Assembly: GCF_001509795.1 (NCBI RefSeq)
Contig: NZ_LLZN01000113.1
Span: 62,001 to 126,000, forward strand
Direction of reading: 5' to 3'
Source: Streptomyces sp. NRRL WC-3605
Lineage (GTDB): Bacteria > Actinomycetota > Actinomycetes > Streptomycetales > Streptomycetaceae
Length of the DNA stretch: 64,000 nt
The notes under the pieces are model-generated. The model had not been told where the DNA came from. It searched no databases and was given only the letters and a program-made list of their open reading frames with translations. Positions 47,108-58,670 of the stretch are shown piece after piece (positions within the stretch are counted from its first letter, which is position 1; each line of letters begins with the position of its first letter). A program made the position numbers and the translations under genes.

Positions 47108-48265
47108 GTGACCACGCCCTCCGTGCCCACCGGAGTGGGAGCCCCGCCGCAGGGGCCGCCGCCCCCGACCAAGGGGCCGTACCGGCGTGCCCAGGTCGAC
47201 CCCCTCGGGGGCCTGCGGACGCCCGCCGACCCGCCCTGGGACGTGTATCTGACCGGCACGGTCTTCCTCGACATCATCTTCACCGGCCTCGACTCGGCCC
47301 CGGTCCGCGGCACCGAGTCCTGGGCGCGCGGCATGGGCTCCAGCCCCGGCGGCGTGGCCAACATGGCGACCGCGCTCGCCCGCCTCGGCTTGAAAACGTC
47401 CCTCGCGGCGGCCTTCGGCGACGACCACTACGGCGACTACTGCTGGGACGCGCTGGAGCAGGGCGAGGGCATCGACCTCTCGCCCTCGCGGACGGTCCCC
47501 GGCTGGCATTCGCCGGTCACCGTCTCCATGGCGTACGAGGGGGAGCGCACCATGGTCTCCCACGGGCACGAACCGCCCCCGGAGGAGCCCGCGCCGGACT
47601 GCCCGCCCCACGCCCGCGCCGCCGTCGCCTCCCTGGTCCCCGGCACCCGGGCCCCGTGGATCGCGCAGGCCGCGAGCAAGGGCACCCGGGTCTTCGCCGA
47701 CGTCGGCTGGGACGACACCGGCGCCTGGGACCTGGCCGGGCTCGCCGACCTGGAGCACTGCGAGGCGTTCCTGCCCAACGCCGAGGAGGCCATGCGGTAC
47801 ACCCGCACGAGGTCGCCGCAGGAGGCCGCCCACGCCCTCACGGAGCACGTGCCGGTCGCCGTGGTCACCCTCGGCGCGGAGGGCGCGTACGCGGTCGACG
47901 GGCGGACCGGCGAGACGGCCGTGGTGCCCGCGATCGCGGTCGAGGCCCTGGACCCCACCGGCGCGGGTGACGTCTTCGTGGCCGGGTTCGTCACCGGCAG
48001 CCTCGCGGGCTGGCCGCTCGCCGACCGCCTCGCCTTCGCCGGGCTGACCGCCGCCCTCTCCGTCCAGGAGTTCGGCGGCTCCCTGTCGGCGCCCGGCTGG
48101 GCGGAGATCGGCGCCTGGTGGCGCCAGGTGCGGTCCCTGGAGAGCCAGGACCGCGAGGCCCTGCGCCGGTACGCCTTCCTCGCGGACCTGGTCCCGCGGG
48201 AGGCGGGCCGGCCGTGGCCCCTGCGCCGGGCGGTCCCGACGATCGGCTTCCGCCGCTCGGCCTGA
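47108..48265 (+). CDS. PfkB-family carbohydrate kinase
   Basis: The 385-aa product has the ribokinase-fold GGVANMATALARLG segment and the catalytic DPTGAGDVFVAGF motif. An N-terminal extension of about 40 residues is Pro/Gly-rich. Sugar specificity is not evident. It follows the KdgD gene after 89 bp and may act in the same sugar catabolism. GTG 47108 has AGGGAG 7-8 nt upstream. Confidence 0.88.
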   Translation: MTTPSVPTGVGAPPQGPPPPTKGPYRRAQVDPLGGLRTPADPPWDVYLTGTVFLDIIFTGLDSAPVRGTESWARGMGSSPGGVANMATALARLGLKTSLAAAFGDDHYGDYCWDALEQGEGIDLSPSRTVPGWHSPVTVSMAYEGERTMVSHGHEPPPEEPAPDCPPHARAAVASLVPGTRAPWIAQAASKGTRVFADVGWDDTGAWDLAGLADLEHCEAFLPNAEEAMRYTRTRSPQEAAHALTEHVPVAVVTLGAEGAYAVDGRTGETAVVPAIAVEALDPTGAGDVFVAGFVTGSLAGWPLADRLAFAGLTAALSVQEFGGSLSAPGWAEIGAWWRQVRSLESQDREALRRYAFLADLVPREAGRPWPLRRAVPTIGFRRSA

Positions 48266-48309
48266 CGGAGCCGCCCGGCCTGAACGGGGTCAGCTCGCGA
48301 TGACCGGCG

Positions 48310-49110
48310 TCAGCCCGCCATCACCGGCGTGAGCAGCACGAAGTCCGCGCCCGCCGGGTCCAGGCAGACCGCGAGCCGGCCCACGCCCTCGGCGTCCACC
48401 GGGCCCATCTGCACGCCGCCGCCGTTCCCCGTGACCTGCGCGACGGCCGCGTCGCAGTCCTCGACGCCGAACACCGGATGCCAGTACGGGCGGCCGTCCG
48501 CGAGCGCGAGGTTCTCCTTCGGGAGTTCCATCACGCCGCCCTGCATCCGCTCCTCGGGCAGCCCCGCGGGCGTGATCAGGCTGTACGAGCCCCCGTCGCC
48601 CGGCAGTTCCATGGCGCTGTACCGCCAGCCGAAGAGCCCGCCGTAGAACTCCTTGGAGGCGGCGGCGTCACTCGTGTACAGCTCGGTCCACGCCAGGGCG
48701 CCCGGCGCGTCCGCCAGCTCGAAGCCCGCATTGCTCCCCGGCTGCCAGACCGCGAACTGCCCGCCCAGCGGATCGCTGAACTGGGCCATGCGACCCCAGT
48801 CGCCGAGGTCGGTCGGCGCCACGCGCACCGAGCCGCCTGCCTGCTCGACCGCCCGTGTCGCCGCGTCGGCGTCCTCGACGGCGAAGTAGAGCATCCAGGC
48901 CGGCCGCGCCCCCTCCTCGGTGAGCGGACCCAGCCCGGCGACGGCCCGGCCGTCCTTCCGGAACATCCCGCCGTCCAGGTCCCCGGCCTCGCCCATGGGT
49001 TCGTGGTCCCAGCCGAGCACCGCGCCGTAGAAGGACGCGGCCGCCCGCACGTCGGGGGCGCCGAGGTCGAGCCAGCAGGGGGAGCCGGGTGCCGAGTCGG
49101 TGGTGATCAT
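48310..49110 (-). CDS. VOC family protein (two glyoxalase-like domains)
   Basis: The 266-aa product has two VOC modules (PCWLDLGAPDVRAAASFYGAVLGW and ALAWTELYTSDAAASKEFYGGLFGW), each with the repeated beta-alpha-beta-beta-beta pattern. Residues that would bind metal are not obvious. Similar actinobacterial proteins are annotated as hydroxylase or glyoxalase-like. ATG 49110 has AAAGGGG 5 nt upstream. Confidence 0.85.
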   Translation of the reverse strand: MITTDSAPGSPCWLDLGAPDVRAAASFYGAVLGWDHEPMGEAGDLDGGMFRKDGRAVAGLGPLTEEGARPAWMLYFAVEDADAATRAVEQAGGSVRVAPTDLGDWGRMAQFSDPLGGQFAVWQPGSNAGFELADAPGALAWTELYTSDAAASKEFYGGLFGWRYSAMELPGDGGSYSLITPAGLPEERMQGGVMELPKENLALADGRPYWHPVFGVEDCDAAVAQVTGNGGGVQMGPVDAEGVGRLAVCLDPAGADFVLLTPVMAG

Positions 49111-49198
49111 GACGACCCCTTTCGCGGGTTCTCGGCACCAGCCTGACATCCCGCACCGGCCCGCGCCCGCCGCGAGGGACGCCCGCGCGCCGGTGGCC

Positions 49199-49552
49199 TC
49201 AGCCGGCCTGGACCGTCGTGCGGACGGTGCCGTCCGGGCCCGCCACCAGGACCGGGGTCCCGGATCCGCCCAGGTCGCGCACCGCCGCGAGGTCCTCGGC
49301 GCGGGCGCCGGCGTCCTCGGTCACGACCGCCGCCGCCTCCAGCGACGTCGCGCCCGACGCCACCGCCATCGCCACCGCCGTGCGCAGCGCGCTCAGCTCC
49401 AGGGACTCCAGGGCGACGGTCCCCGCGACATACGTCCGGCCGGTCTCGTCGCGTACGGCCGCCCCCTCGGGCACGCCGTTGCGGGCCCGCGCGGAACGGG
49501 CCAGGGTGACGATCTTGCGGTCCTCGGGGTCGAGCGCGCTGCTGTCGGTCAT
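49199..49552 (-). CDS. Cytidine-deaminase-like protein lacking zinc ligands
   Basis: The 117-aa product matches the CDA fold in length and pattern (KIVTLARSARARNGVPEGAAVRDETGRTYVAGTVALES). The expected C/H-A-E is replaced by SAL at about residues 54-56, and the PCxxC loop is absent (VRDLGGSGTPVLV). With no zinc it should not deaminate. Related genes sit near the phoH-ybeY-CBS-era group in actinobacteria, as here. Confidence 0.75.
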   Translation of the reverse strand: MTDSSALDPEDRKIVTLARSARARNGVPEGAAVRDETGRTYVAGTVALESLELSALRTAVAMAVASGATSLEAAAVVTEDAGARAEDLAAVRDLGGSGTPVLVAGPDGTVRTTVQAG

Positions 49553-49581
49553 GTCCCCGAGCATACGGAGCACCGCCGGAC

Positions 49582-50454
49582 CTACCCGGCCACGGGGTAC
49601 ATCGCCCCGCGCCGCGCCTCCGGCGAGGCCAGCCACTGGAGCTTCGCCGCCGTCGCCTCGTCCAGCGGGGTGTGCAGCACGATCGACAGATCCGGGCGCA
49701 CCGGCATCTGCATCACGCTCGACTCCATGGTCAGCACCCCGACCAGCGGGTGGTCCAGCTCCTTGCGGATCTGCCCCGCGTCCTCGATGTCCCTGCGCTC
49801 CCACAGCTCGGCGAACTCCGGGCTGGACGCCCGCGCCTCGGCCAGCACCTCCTGGAACCCCTCGTCGTCCGGGTTGGCCATGCACAGGGCGCGGAACTGG
49901 GCGACGACCGAGGAGGCGTTCTCCGCCCAACTCCGGGACCGGGTCCGGTACATGGGGTCGGTGAAGAAGTCGATCAGGCAGTTCCACCGCAGGCCCGGCC
50001 GCATGCCGAGCACGGTCGAGGCCGCCTCGTTGTACATCACGCCGTTGTAGTAACGGTCCATGATGTGCGCCGGGTTCGGCATCCACGTGTCGATCAGCCG
50101 CTGCAGCCCGTCGCACATCTCCCGCTTGTCCGGGGCGACTTCGGCCGCCGGCGGGTTGAGCCCGGCCAGCACGTACAGATGCCGGCGCTCGGCGTTGCTC
50201 AGCCGCAGCACCCGCGCCACCGAGTCCAGCACCTGCGGGGAGACCGAGATGTCCCGGCCCTGCTCCAGCCACTGGTACCAGGAGGCGCCCACACCCGCGA
50301 GCACGGCGACCTCCTCGCGCCGCAGCCCCGGTGTGCGGCGCCGCGCACCGCCGTCCGGCAGCCCGGCCTCGCCCGGGGAGACCCGGGCCCTCCTGCTCAT
50401 CAGGAACTCACGCAGCTCGCGCCGCCGATGACTCTTCAGCGTGCCCCCGGACAC
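49582..50454 (-). CDS. XRE-family regulator with MmyB-like ligand domain
   Basis: The 290-aa protein has an N-terminal helix-turn-helix (RRRTPGLRREEVAVLAGVGASWYQWLEQGRDISVSPQVLDSVARVL) and a C-terminal MmyB-like PAS-type domain of about 170 residues. GTG 50454 follows a GGGGGGAT run by 6 nt. It diverges from an MFS transporter gene across a perfect palindrome, so it probably represses both. Confidence 0.9.
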   Translation of the reverse strand: MSGGTLKSHRRRELREFLMSRRARVSPGEAGLPDGGARRRTPGLRREEVAVLAGVGASWYQWLEQGRDISVSPQVLDSVARVLRLSNAERRHLYVLAGLNPPAAEVAPDKREMCDGLQRLIDTWMPNPAHIMDRYYNGVMYNEAASTVLGMRPGLRWNCLIDFFTDPMYRTRSRSWAENASSVVAQFRALCMANPDDEGFQEVLAEARASSPEFAELWERRDIEDAGQIRKELDHPLVGVLTMESSVMQMPVRPDLSIVLHTPLDEATAAKLQWLASPEARRGAMYPVAG

Positions 50455-50478
50455 GGCCGATCCCCCCTGTCGCGTCGG

Positions 50479-50497
50479 CTGGTGGTGCCACCACCAG
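50479..50497. promoter_or_regulatory. Perfect palindrome between the XRE regulator and MFS genes
   Basis: CTGGTGGTG-C-CACCACCAG has 9-bp arms around a single base. It lies midway between divergent starts and is the best candidate for the XRE regulator's operator. Confidence 0.7.
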
Positions 50498-50547
50498 GAC
50501 AACTTGCCGCTCCCCACGACTATTCCGCCAGCGGGAGGCTCCTGTCC

Positions 50548-51999
50548 ATGGCGATCGACACCGACCTCACCCCCCTCTCGTCCCCACCGCTCGGCACCCC
50601 CCGGATGTCGCGGCGCGACAAGCTCGTCCTGTTCGTCCTGTGCGCCGCCCAGTTCATGGTGGCCCTCGACTTCTCCGTCCTGAACGTCGCCCTGCCCGTC
50701 CTCGGGGCCGACCTCGGCATGGACCGGTCGGCGCTCCAGTGGGCGGTCACCGCGTTCGCCCTGCCGTCCGGCGGCTTCCTGCTCCTGTTCGGCCGCATCG
50801 GCGACCTCTACGGCCGCCGCCGCCTCTTCCTCACCGGGCTCGGCCTGTTCGCCGCGGCCTCCGTGCTCGCGACCCTCGCCTGGGACCCGGCGTCCTTCCT
50901 CACCGGCCGGGCCCTGCAGGGCCTCGGCGCGGCCATGATCGTGCCGACCGGCATGTCCCTGCTGACGACGACCTTCGCCGAGGGCCCCGCCCGCGACCGG
51001 GCGCTCGGCATCTCCGGGACGCTGATGTCCCTCGGCTTCACCATCGGCGTGGTCGCCGGAGGCGTTCTCACCGACACCCTCGGCTGGCGCTCCACGATGG
51101 GCCTGCTCGCCCTGTTCGCGCTGGTCGTCCTGCCCCTCGCGCCCGGCCTGTTGCCGGAGTCCCGCACGCCCTCGCGGCCCCACCTGGACGTGCCCGGCGC
51201 GGTCACCGTCACCGGCGGCCTGCTGGCCCTGATCTACGCCCTGACGACCGCCGCCGACCACGGCTTCGCCCGCGCCGACGTCCTCGCCACACTGGTCCTG
51301 GGCGCCGCCCTGCTCACGGCGTTCGCGGTCGTGGAGTCCCGCACCACGGCACCGCTGGTCTCCCTGCCGATGCTGCGCCGCCGCACGGTGGCCTGGGGCA
51401 ACCTGGGCGGTCTCGTGACCTTCTCGATGATGTCGACGGTCGTCTTCGTCCTCACCCTCTACCTGCAGGGCGTCCTGCACCTGACGGCCTGGGAGACCGG
51501 CCTGGTCTTCGGCGTCCAGGGCATCGTGTCCGTGGTCGCCGGATCGCTCACGCCGCGCTTCGTCAGCCGGCTCGGGGCACGCCGCACGCTCGTCGTCTCC
51601 CTCGCCGGACAGGGCCTCTTCACCGGCGGTCTGCTGTTCCTGGACGCGCACTCCTGGTCCGTCTGGCTCGCCACCGCGGCCGTGTCGGTGGCCAGCATGT
51701 TCCACCTGGGCGCGATCATCTCCTACGGCCTGACCGTGACCTCGGGGGTCCCCGACGAGGAACAGGGACTGGCCACCGGCCTGGTCACCTCGACCCAGCA
51801 GGTCGGCATCACCGTCGGCGTCCCGCTGCTCGGCGTCCTCGCCACCACCTCGGGCGATCTGCTCGGCGGCACCCGGACCGTCATGGCGCTGGACACCGGC
51901 ATCGTGCTGGCCGCCGCCGCCCTCGTCGCCGTCGGTCTGCGCACCCGCCGGACGCGGGCCTCAGGGACGGTCGAGGCGGAGCCGCTCGGCACGCGGTAG
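50548..51999 (+). CDS. MFS drug transporter (14-helix type)
   Basis: The 483-aa protein has the motif A region GRIGDLYGRRRLFLTG, motif C-like GFTIGVVAGGVLTD and about 14 helices, the DHA2 family pattern of proton-driven multidrug exporters. ATG 50548 follows GGGAGG by about 9 nt. It diverges from the XRE regulator. Its 3' end overlaps the MmcQ gene on the other strand by 39 bp. Confidence 0.9.
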   Translation: MAIDTDLTPLSSPPLGTPRMSRRDKLVLFVLCAAQFMVALDFSVLNVALPVLGADLGMDRSALQWAVTAFALPSGGFLLLFGRIGDLYGRRRLFLTGLGLFAAASVLATLAWDPASFLTGRALQGLGAAMIVPTGMSLLTTTFAEGPARDRALGISGTLMSLGFTIGVVAGGVLTDTLGWRSTMGLLALFALVVLPLAPGLLPESRTPSRPHLDVPGAVTVTGGLLALIYALTTAADHGFARADVLATLVLGAALLTAFAVVESRTTAPLVSLPMLRRRTVAWGNLGGLVTFSMMSTVVFVLTLYLQGVLHLTAWETGLVFGVQGIVSVVAGSLTPRFVSRLGARRTLVVSLAGQGLFTGGLLFLDAHSWSVWLATAAVSVASMFHLGAIISYGLTVTSGVPDEEQGLATGLVTSTQQVGITVGVPLLGVLATTSGDLLGGTRTVMALDTGIVLAAAALVAVGLRTRRTRASGTVEAEPLGTR

Positions 52000-52320
52000 T
52001 CCGGCCACGACCAGGTCGTACGAGTCCTCCACGAGCTCCCGGACCAGCCGGTCCGGGAGCTCGCCGTCCACCGTCACCGTGTTCCAGTGCCGCTTGTTCA
52101 TGTGGTAGCCCGGGATGATCAGGCCGGGGTGATCGGCACGCAGCCGCACCGCGTCCTCCGGGTCGCACTTCAGGTTCACCGTCAGGGGCCGGGCGTCCAG
52201 GTTCGTCAGCGCGAACAGCTTGCCGGCCACCTTGAAGACGGAGGTGTCCGGGTTGAACGGGAACTCCTCCGCCACGGCGTTGAACGACAGACACAGCGCC
52301 CGCAGCTCCTGAGGTGTCAT
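51961..52320 (-). CDS. MmcQ/YjbR family protein
   Basis: The 119-aa product has the YjbR fold markers SFNAVAEEFPFNPDTSVFKVAGKLFAL, VNLKCDPEDAVRLRADHPGLIIPGYHMNKRHWNTV. The family is thought to bind DNA, but the function is unsettled. Its ATG overlaps the stop of the CBS-domain gene (ATGA), so it is coupled to the phoH-ybeY-CBS string. Its end overlaps the convergent MFS gene. Confidence 0.9.
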   Translation of the reverse strand: MTPQELRALCLSFNAVAEEFPFNPDTSVFKVAGKLFALTNLDARPLTVNLKCDPEDAVRLRADHPGLIIPGYHMNKRHWNTVTVDGELPDRLVRELVEDSYDLVVAGLPRAERLRLDRP

Positions 52321-53624
52321 TCCCGGCCCGTCTCCTCCGCGGGGGCCGCCACCGGGCCCACCGGCTCCACGAGCACCGTCACGATCTTGTTCCGCCGGCC
52401 GGCCGCGGCCTCCGCCGTCAGCCGCAGCTCACGTCCGTCGGGCAGCTCCACCGTGGACGACGCCTCGGCGATCGGGACCCGGCCCAGCGCCTTCGCGAGC
52501 AGACCGCCGACCGTCTCCACGTCCTCGTCGTCGTACTCGTCGAGGCCGTACAGCTCGCCCAGGTCGGTGATGTCCAGGCGGGCGGTCACCCGGTAGCGGT
52601 CCTCGCCGAGCACCTCCACCGGGGGCAGCTCACGGTCGTACTCGTCGGTGATCTCGCCGACGATCTCCTCGAGGATGTCCTCGATGGTGACGATGCCGGC
52701 GGTGCCGCCGTACTCGTCGATGACGACGGCGACGTGATTGCGCTCCTTCTGCATCTCGCGCAGCAGGTCGCCGGCGTTCTTGGTGTCCGGCACGAAGACC
52801 GCCGGGCGCATCGCGGTGGAGACCAGCTCGCTCTCCGCGTCCCGCGAGATGTGCGTCTTGCGGGCCAGGTCCTTCAGGTACACGATCCCGACCACGTCGT
52901 CCTCGCTCTCCCCGACGACCGGGATCCGGGAGAACCCGGAGCGCAGGGCGAGGGTGAGGGCCTGCCGGATCGTCTTGTACCGCTCGATCACGATCAGGTC
53001 CGTGCGCGGGACCATCACCTCGCGCACCAGGGTGTCGCCGAGCTCGAAGACCGAGTGCACCATCCGGCGCTCCTCGGCCTCGATCAGCGACTCCGCCTCC
53101 GCCAGGTCGACCAGCGCGCGCAGCTCCGCCTCGGAGGCGAAGGGCCCGCGGCGGAAGCCCTTGCCGGGGGTGAGGGCGTTGCCGACGAGGATCAGCAGAG
53201 ACGGGATCGGGCCCATGATCCGCGCGAGCGGCAGCAGCACGTACGCCGCCACCGTCGCCGTGTTCAGCGGGTGCTGCCGGCCGATGGTGCGCGGCGAGAC
53301 GCCGACGGCCACGTACGACACGAGGACCATGACGCCGATGGCGACCAGCAGGGCCTGCGTCGTACCGGAGAACTCCTGGAGGCAGGCGTACGTGACGATG
53401 GCGGCCGCCGCCATCTCGCAGGTGACGCGGACCAGCAGCGCCACGTTCAGATAGCGGGTCGGGTCGGCGGCGACCTGGGCCAGCTTCGCGCTGCCCCGCC
53501 GGCCGCCGCGCACGGCCTCCTCGGCACGGAAGCTGGAGACGCGCGCCAGGCCCGCCTCCGCGCAGGCGGCGAGCCAGGCGACGACGACCAGGGCGATCGC
53601 GCCGGCGACGAGGGGCAGACTCAT
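52317..53624 (-). CDS. Hemolysin-C-type CBS-domain membrane protein (CNNM/CorC family)
   Basis: The 435-aa protein has a DUF21 membrane domain, a CBS pair ([56 protein letters not shown]) and a C-terminal CorC_HlyC domain. Members are linked to magnesium or cobalt export. Its ATG overlaps the ybeY stop by 4 nt, and its stop overlaps the MmcQ start. Confidence 0.9.
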   Translation of the reverse strand: MSLPLVAGAIALVVVAWLAACAEAGLARVSSFRAEEAVRGGRRGSAKLAQVAADPTRYLNVALLVRVTCEMAAAAIVTYACLQEFSGTTQALLVAIGVMVLVSYVAVGVSPRTIGRQHPLNTATVAAYVLLPLARIMGPIPSLLILVGNALTPGKGFRRGPFASEAELRALVDLAEAESLIEAEERRMVHSVFELGDTLVREVMVPRTDLIVIERYKTIRQALTLALRSGFSRIPVVGESEDDVVGIVYLKDLARKTHISRDAESELVSTAMRPAVFVPDTKNAGDLLREMQKERNHVAVVIDEYGGTAGIVTIEDILEEIVGEITDEYDRELPPVEVLGEDRYRVTARLDITDLGELYGLDEYDDEDVETVGGLLAKALGRVPIAEASSTVELPDGRELRLTAEAAAGRRNKIVTVLVEPVGPVAAPAEETGRE

Positions 53625-54118
53625 GACACGGTCGGGGCCGGCGAGGGGCCGGTCAGGCCCTTCTCCGCGCGCCAGCCGTCCACGATGGCCGCCTGCAGAC
53701 CGAACATCTCGGCCTTCTCGTCGGGCTCCTCGTGGTCGTAGCCGAGCAGGTGCAGCACACCGTGGACGGTGAGCAGCTGCAGCTCCTCGTCCATGCTGTG
53801 CTGCGTGGGCGCCTCGGCGCCCTGCTTCGCGGCGACCTCCGGGCACAGCACGATGTCGCCGAGCAGCCCCTGCGGGGGCTCGTCGTCGTCCTTGGACGGC
53901 GGCCGCAGCTCGTCCATGGGGAACGACATGACATCGGTGGGCCCGGGCAGGTCCATCCACTGGATGTGGAGCTGCTCCATGGCGTCGGCGTCCACCACGA
54001 TCACCGAGAGCTCGGACAGCGGGTGGATGCGCATCCGCCCCAGGGCGTAGCGGGCGATGTCGAGGATCGCCTGCTCGTCGACCTCGGTGCCGGACTCGTT
54101 GTTGACGTCGATCGACAT
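53621..54118 (-). CDS. ybeY: Endoribonuclease YbeY
   Basis: The 165-aa protein has the zinc signature [11 protein letters not shown] and early MSFPMDE. YbeY processes 16S rRNA and takes part in ribosome quality control. A Pro/Asp-rich loop ([12 protein letters not shown]) is an actinobacterial insertion. phoH ends 13 bp upstream. Confidence 0.95.
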   Translation of the reverse strand: MSIDVNNESGTEVDEQAILDIARYALGRMRIHPLSELSVIVVDADAMEQLHIQWMDLPGPTDVMSFPMDELRPPSKDDDEPPQGLLGDIVLCPEVAAKQGAEAPTQHSMDEELQLLTVHGVLHLLGYDHEEPDEKAEMFGLQAAIVDGWRAEKGLTGPSPAPTVS

Positions 54119-54131
54119 GCTGGTGCTCGGT

Positions 54132-55205
<1,074 letters not shown>

Positions 55206-55368
55206 GGGCCGGCTCTGAAGGCCTTGCTCGTCCTCCTCGAAACGACTCGCCCGCCACATGGGCGGCCTGGCGTTTTCCAGGGTACGCCGGGGGACCGACA
55301 ACGCCGTAGGGCTTTTACCGGGGCGCCGTGGGAGGAGGAGGAAGGAGAGCAGAGGAAAGGAGGGGCCC

Positions 55369-56825
<1,457 letters not shown>

Positions 56826-56831
56826 TACCCC

Positions 56832-57698
56832 CTACCTCGCGCCGGCCGTCATGTCCTGCAGCCCCACCACACGCAGCAGCTGAAGGCGTTCGTGCGCCTC
56901 CGTGCCGGGGCGGGCGGAGTGCACGACCAGCAGGTGGCGGTGCTGGTGGCTGACCATGACCTCGCAGTCCAGCTCCAGTACACCGACCAGCGGGTGCACG
57001 AACCGCTTGGTCGCGTGGTCGCGCCGCGCCACCTCGTGCTCGTCCCACAGCCGCGCGAACTCCGCGCTGCCCGACCGCAGTTCGGCGACCAGCCCGGCCG
57101 GCTCCGGGTCGTCGGGGCGGGCCGCGGCGACCGCGCGCAGGTTGGCCACCTGGGACCGTGCGAGGCCGTCGAAGTCCTCCGGGGGGAACAGCGCGCGCGA
57201 GTCCGGGTCGAGGAAGAAGTTCCGGGTGAGGTTGCGCTCGCGCCGCGGGCGGGACATCACGTCCCCGACCAGCGCCCGGGCCAGCGCGTTCTGCGCCAGC
57301 ACCTCACCGCAGTCGCTCACCACCTGGGCCGGTGTGTCGTGCAGCCGGTCCAGGATCAGCAGCAGCCCCGGGCGCACGTGCTCCGAGGCGGTCTCGTGCC
57401 GCGGCGGCTCCTCGCCGGCCAGGTGGAACAGATGATCCCGCTCGTCGTCCGTCAGCCGCAGCGCGCGGGCCAGCGCCGTGAGCATCTGACGGGACGGGCG
57501 CGGGCCGCGGGACTGTTCGAGCCGGGTGTAGTAGTCCACCGACATGCCCGCCAGCTGCGCCACCTCCTCGCGGCGCAGCCCCGGCGTACGGCGCCGGGAG
57601 CCGGGGGTGAGACCCACGTCCGACGGGGCCAGCCGGGCGCGGCCGCGGCGCAGGAAGTCGGCGAGTTCCGCTCGGTTCATCCCTCCAGCGTGCTCCAT
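56832..57698 (-). CDS. XRE-family regulator with MmyB-like ligand domain (second copy)
   Basis: The 288-aa product has the same layout as the regulator at 49582: RRRTPGLRREEVAQLAGMSVDYYTRLEQSRGPRPSRQMLTALARAL, then an MmyB-like domain. The start is uncertain: ATG 57680 is directly abutted by GGAGGG, so 57698 is kept. It diverges from an epimerase gene and converges on the PII gene. Confidence 0.88.
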   Translation of the reverse strand: MEHAGGMNRAELADFLRRGRARLAPSDVGLTPGSRRRTPGLRREEVAQLAGMSVDYYTRLEQSRGPRPSRQMLTALARALRLTDDERDHLFHLAGEEPPRHETASEHVRPGLLLILDRLHDTPAQVVSDCGEVLAQNALARALVGDVMSRPRRERNLTRNFFLDPDSRALFPPEDFDGLARSQVANLRAVAAARPDDPEPAGLVAELRSGSAEFARLWDEHEVARRDHATKRFVHPLVGVLELDCEVMVSHQHRHLLVVHSARPGTEAHERLQLLRVVGLQDMTAGAR

Positions 57699-57764
57699 GG
57701 CGCGCCCCGTATCCAGGGACCGCCGATCCCCCGATCGACGGGTCTCTCCCGCCCGCGCCGAACC

Positions 57765-57777
57765 CCACCGAGGGTGG
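57765..57777. promoter_or_regulatory. Short inverted repeat between the XRE regulator and epimerase genes
   Basis: CCACC-GAG-GGTGG, followed by TGGG, contains the GGTGGTG element also found in the palindrome at 50479. It may be an operator for the MmyB-type regulator. Confidence 0.4.
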
Positions 57778-57799
57778 TGGGTGACGAGAGGAGCAGATC

Positions 57800-58654
57800 A
57801 TGCAGACGTTGGTGACGGGTACGACGGGACAGGTCGGGCGGCGCTTCGTGCCGAGGCTGCTGGCGCAGGCCGGGGCGGGGGACAGGGTCAGGGTCCTGGT
57901 CCGGGACGCGGCCCGCGGCGAGCGGCTCGCCGAGCTGGGCGCCGAGGTCGTCGTCGGCGACCTGCGGGACGCCGAGGCGCTCGGCAAGGCGGTCGCCGGC
58001 GTCGACGCGGTCGTCAACGTGGCGGCGTCCTTCCGGGGCGTGCCCGACGAGGAGGCGTGGGCGGTCAACCGGGACGCCGCGGTGGCGCTCGGCCGGGCCG
58101 CGCGGACGGCCGGGGTGGAGCGGTTCGTGCAGATCAGCACGAACAACGTGTACGGCACCGGACGCGGGCGCCCGCTGGTCGAGGAGGACGAGAGCAGGCC
58201 CGGCGGGCACATGTGGGGCGCCTACCCCGCCTCCAAGGCGGAGGCCGAGCGGGCGCTGCTCGGGATGGAGGGCCTGGACGTGCGCATCGCCCGGCTCCCG
58301 TTCGTCTACGGCGAGGGCGACCCGCACCTGGCGAACGTCATGGCGTGGGCGCCGCGCTGGGCCCCGCAGCAGCGGCTGCACATGGCCCACCACGCGGACG
58401 TCGCCCAGGCCCTGTCGCGGCTGCTGTACACGCCGGGCATCGGGGGCCGGATCTACAACGTCGGCGACGACGCCCCTGTCACCACCGTGGAGCTGTACCA
58501 GCTCAACGGCATGGAGGTGCCCGCCGAGCTGTACGACAACACCGACCCCGACCCCTGGCACAACATCGTGGACACCCGGCGCATCCGCCGTGAGCTCGGC
58601 TTCCGGCCGATCTACCCGAGCGTGTGGACCGCCCGGGACGCCGGAGCGCTGTGA
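57800..58654 (+). CDS. NAD(P)-dependent epimerase/dehydratase family protein
   Basis: The 284-aa SDR-type enzyme has the Rossmann GTTGQVGRRFV motif, the DLRDAEAL acidic loop, Ser in VQISTNNVYG and the YPASK catalytic pair. The substrate is unknown. GAGGAG precedes the start by about 7 nt. Its neighbour regulator (divergent, MmyB type) probably controls it, as these regulators often sit next to short-chain reductase genes. Confidence 0.88.
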   Translation: MQTLVTGTTGQVGRRFVPRLLAQAGAGDRVRVLVRDAARGERLAELGAEVVVGDLRDAEALGKAVAGVDAVVNVAASFRGVPDEEAWAVNRDAAVALGRAARTAGVERFVQISTNNVYGTGRGRPLVEEDESRPGGHMWGAYPASKAEAERALLGMEGLDVRIARLPFVYGEGDPHLANVMAWAPRWAPQQRLHMAHHADVAQALSRLLYTPGIGGRIYNVGDDAPVTTVELYQLNGMEVPAELYDNTDPDPWHNIVDTRRIRRELGFRPIYPSVWTARDAGAL

Positions 58655-58670
58655 CCCCGGCCCGGACCGG

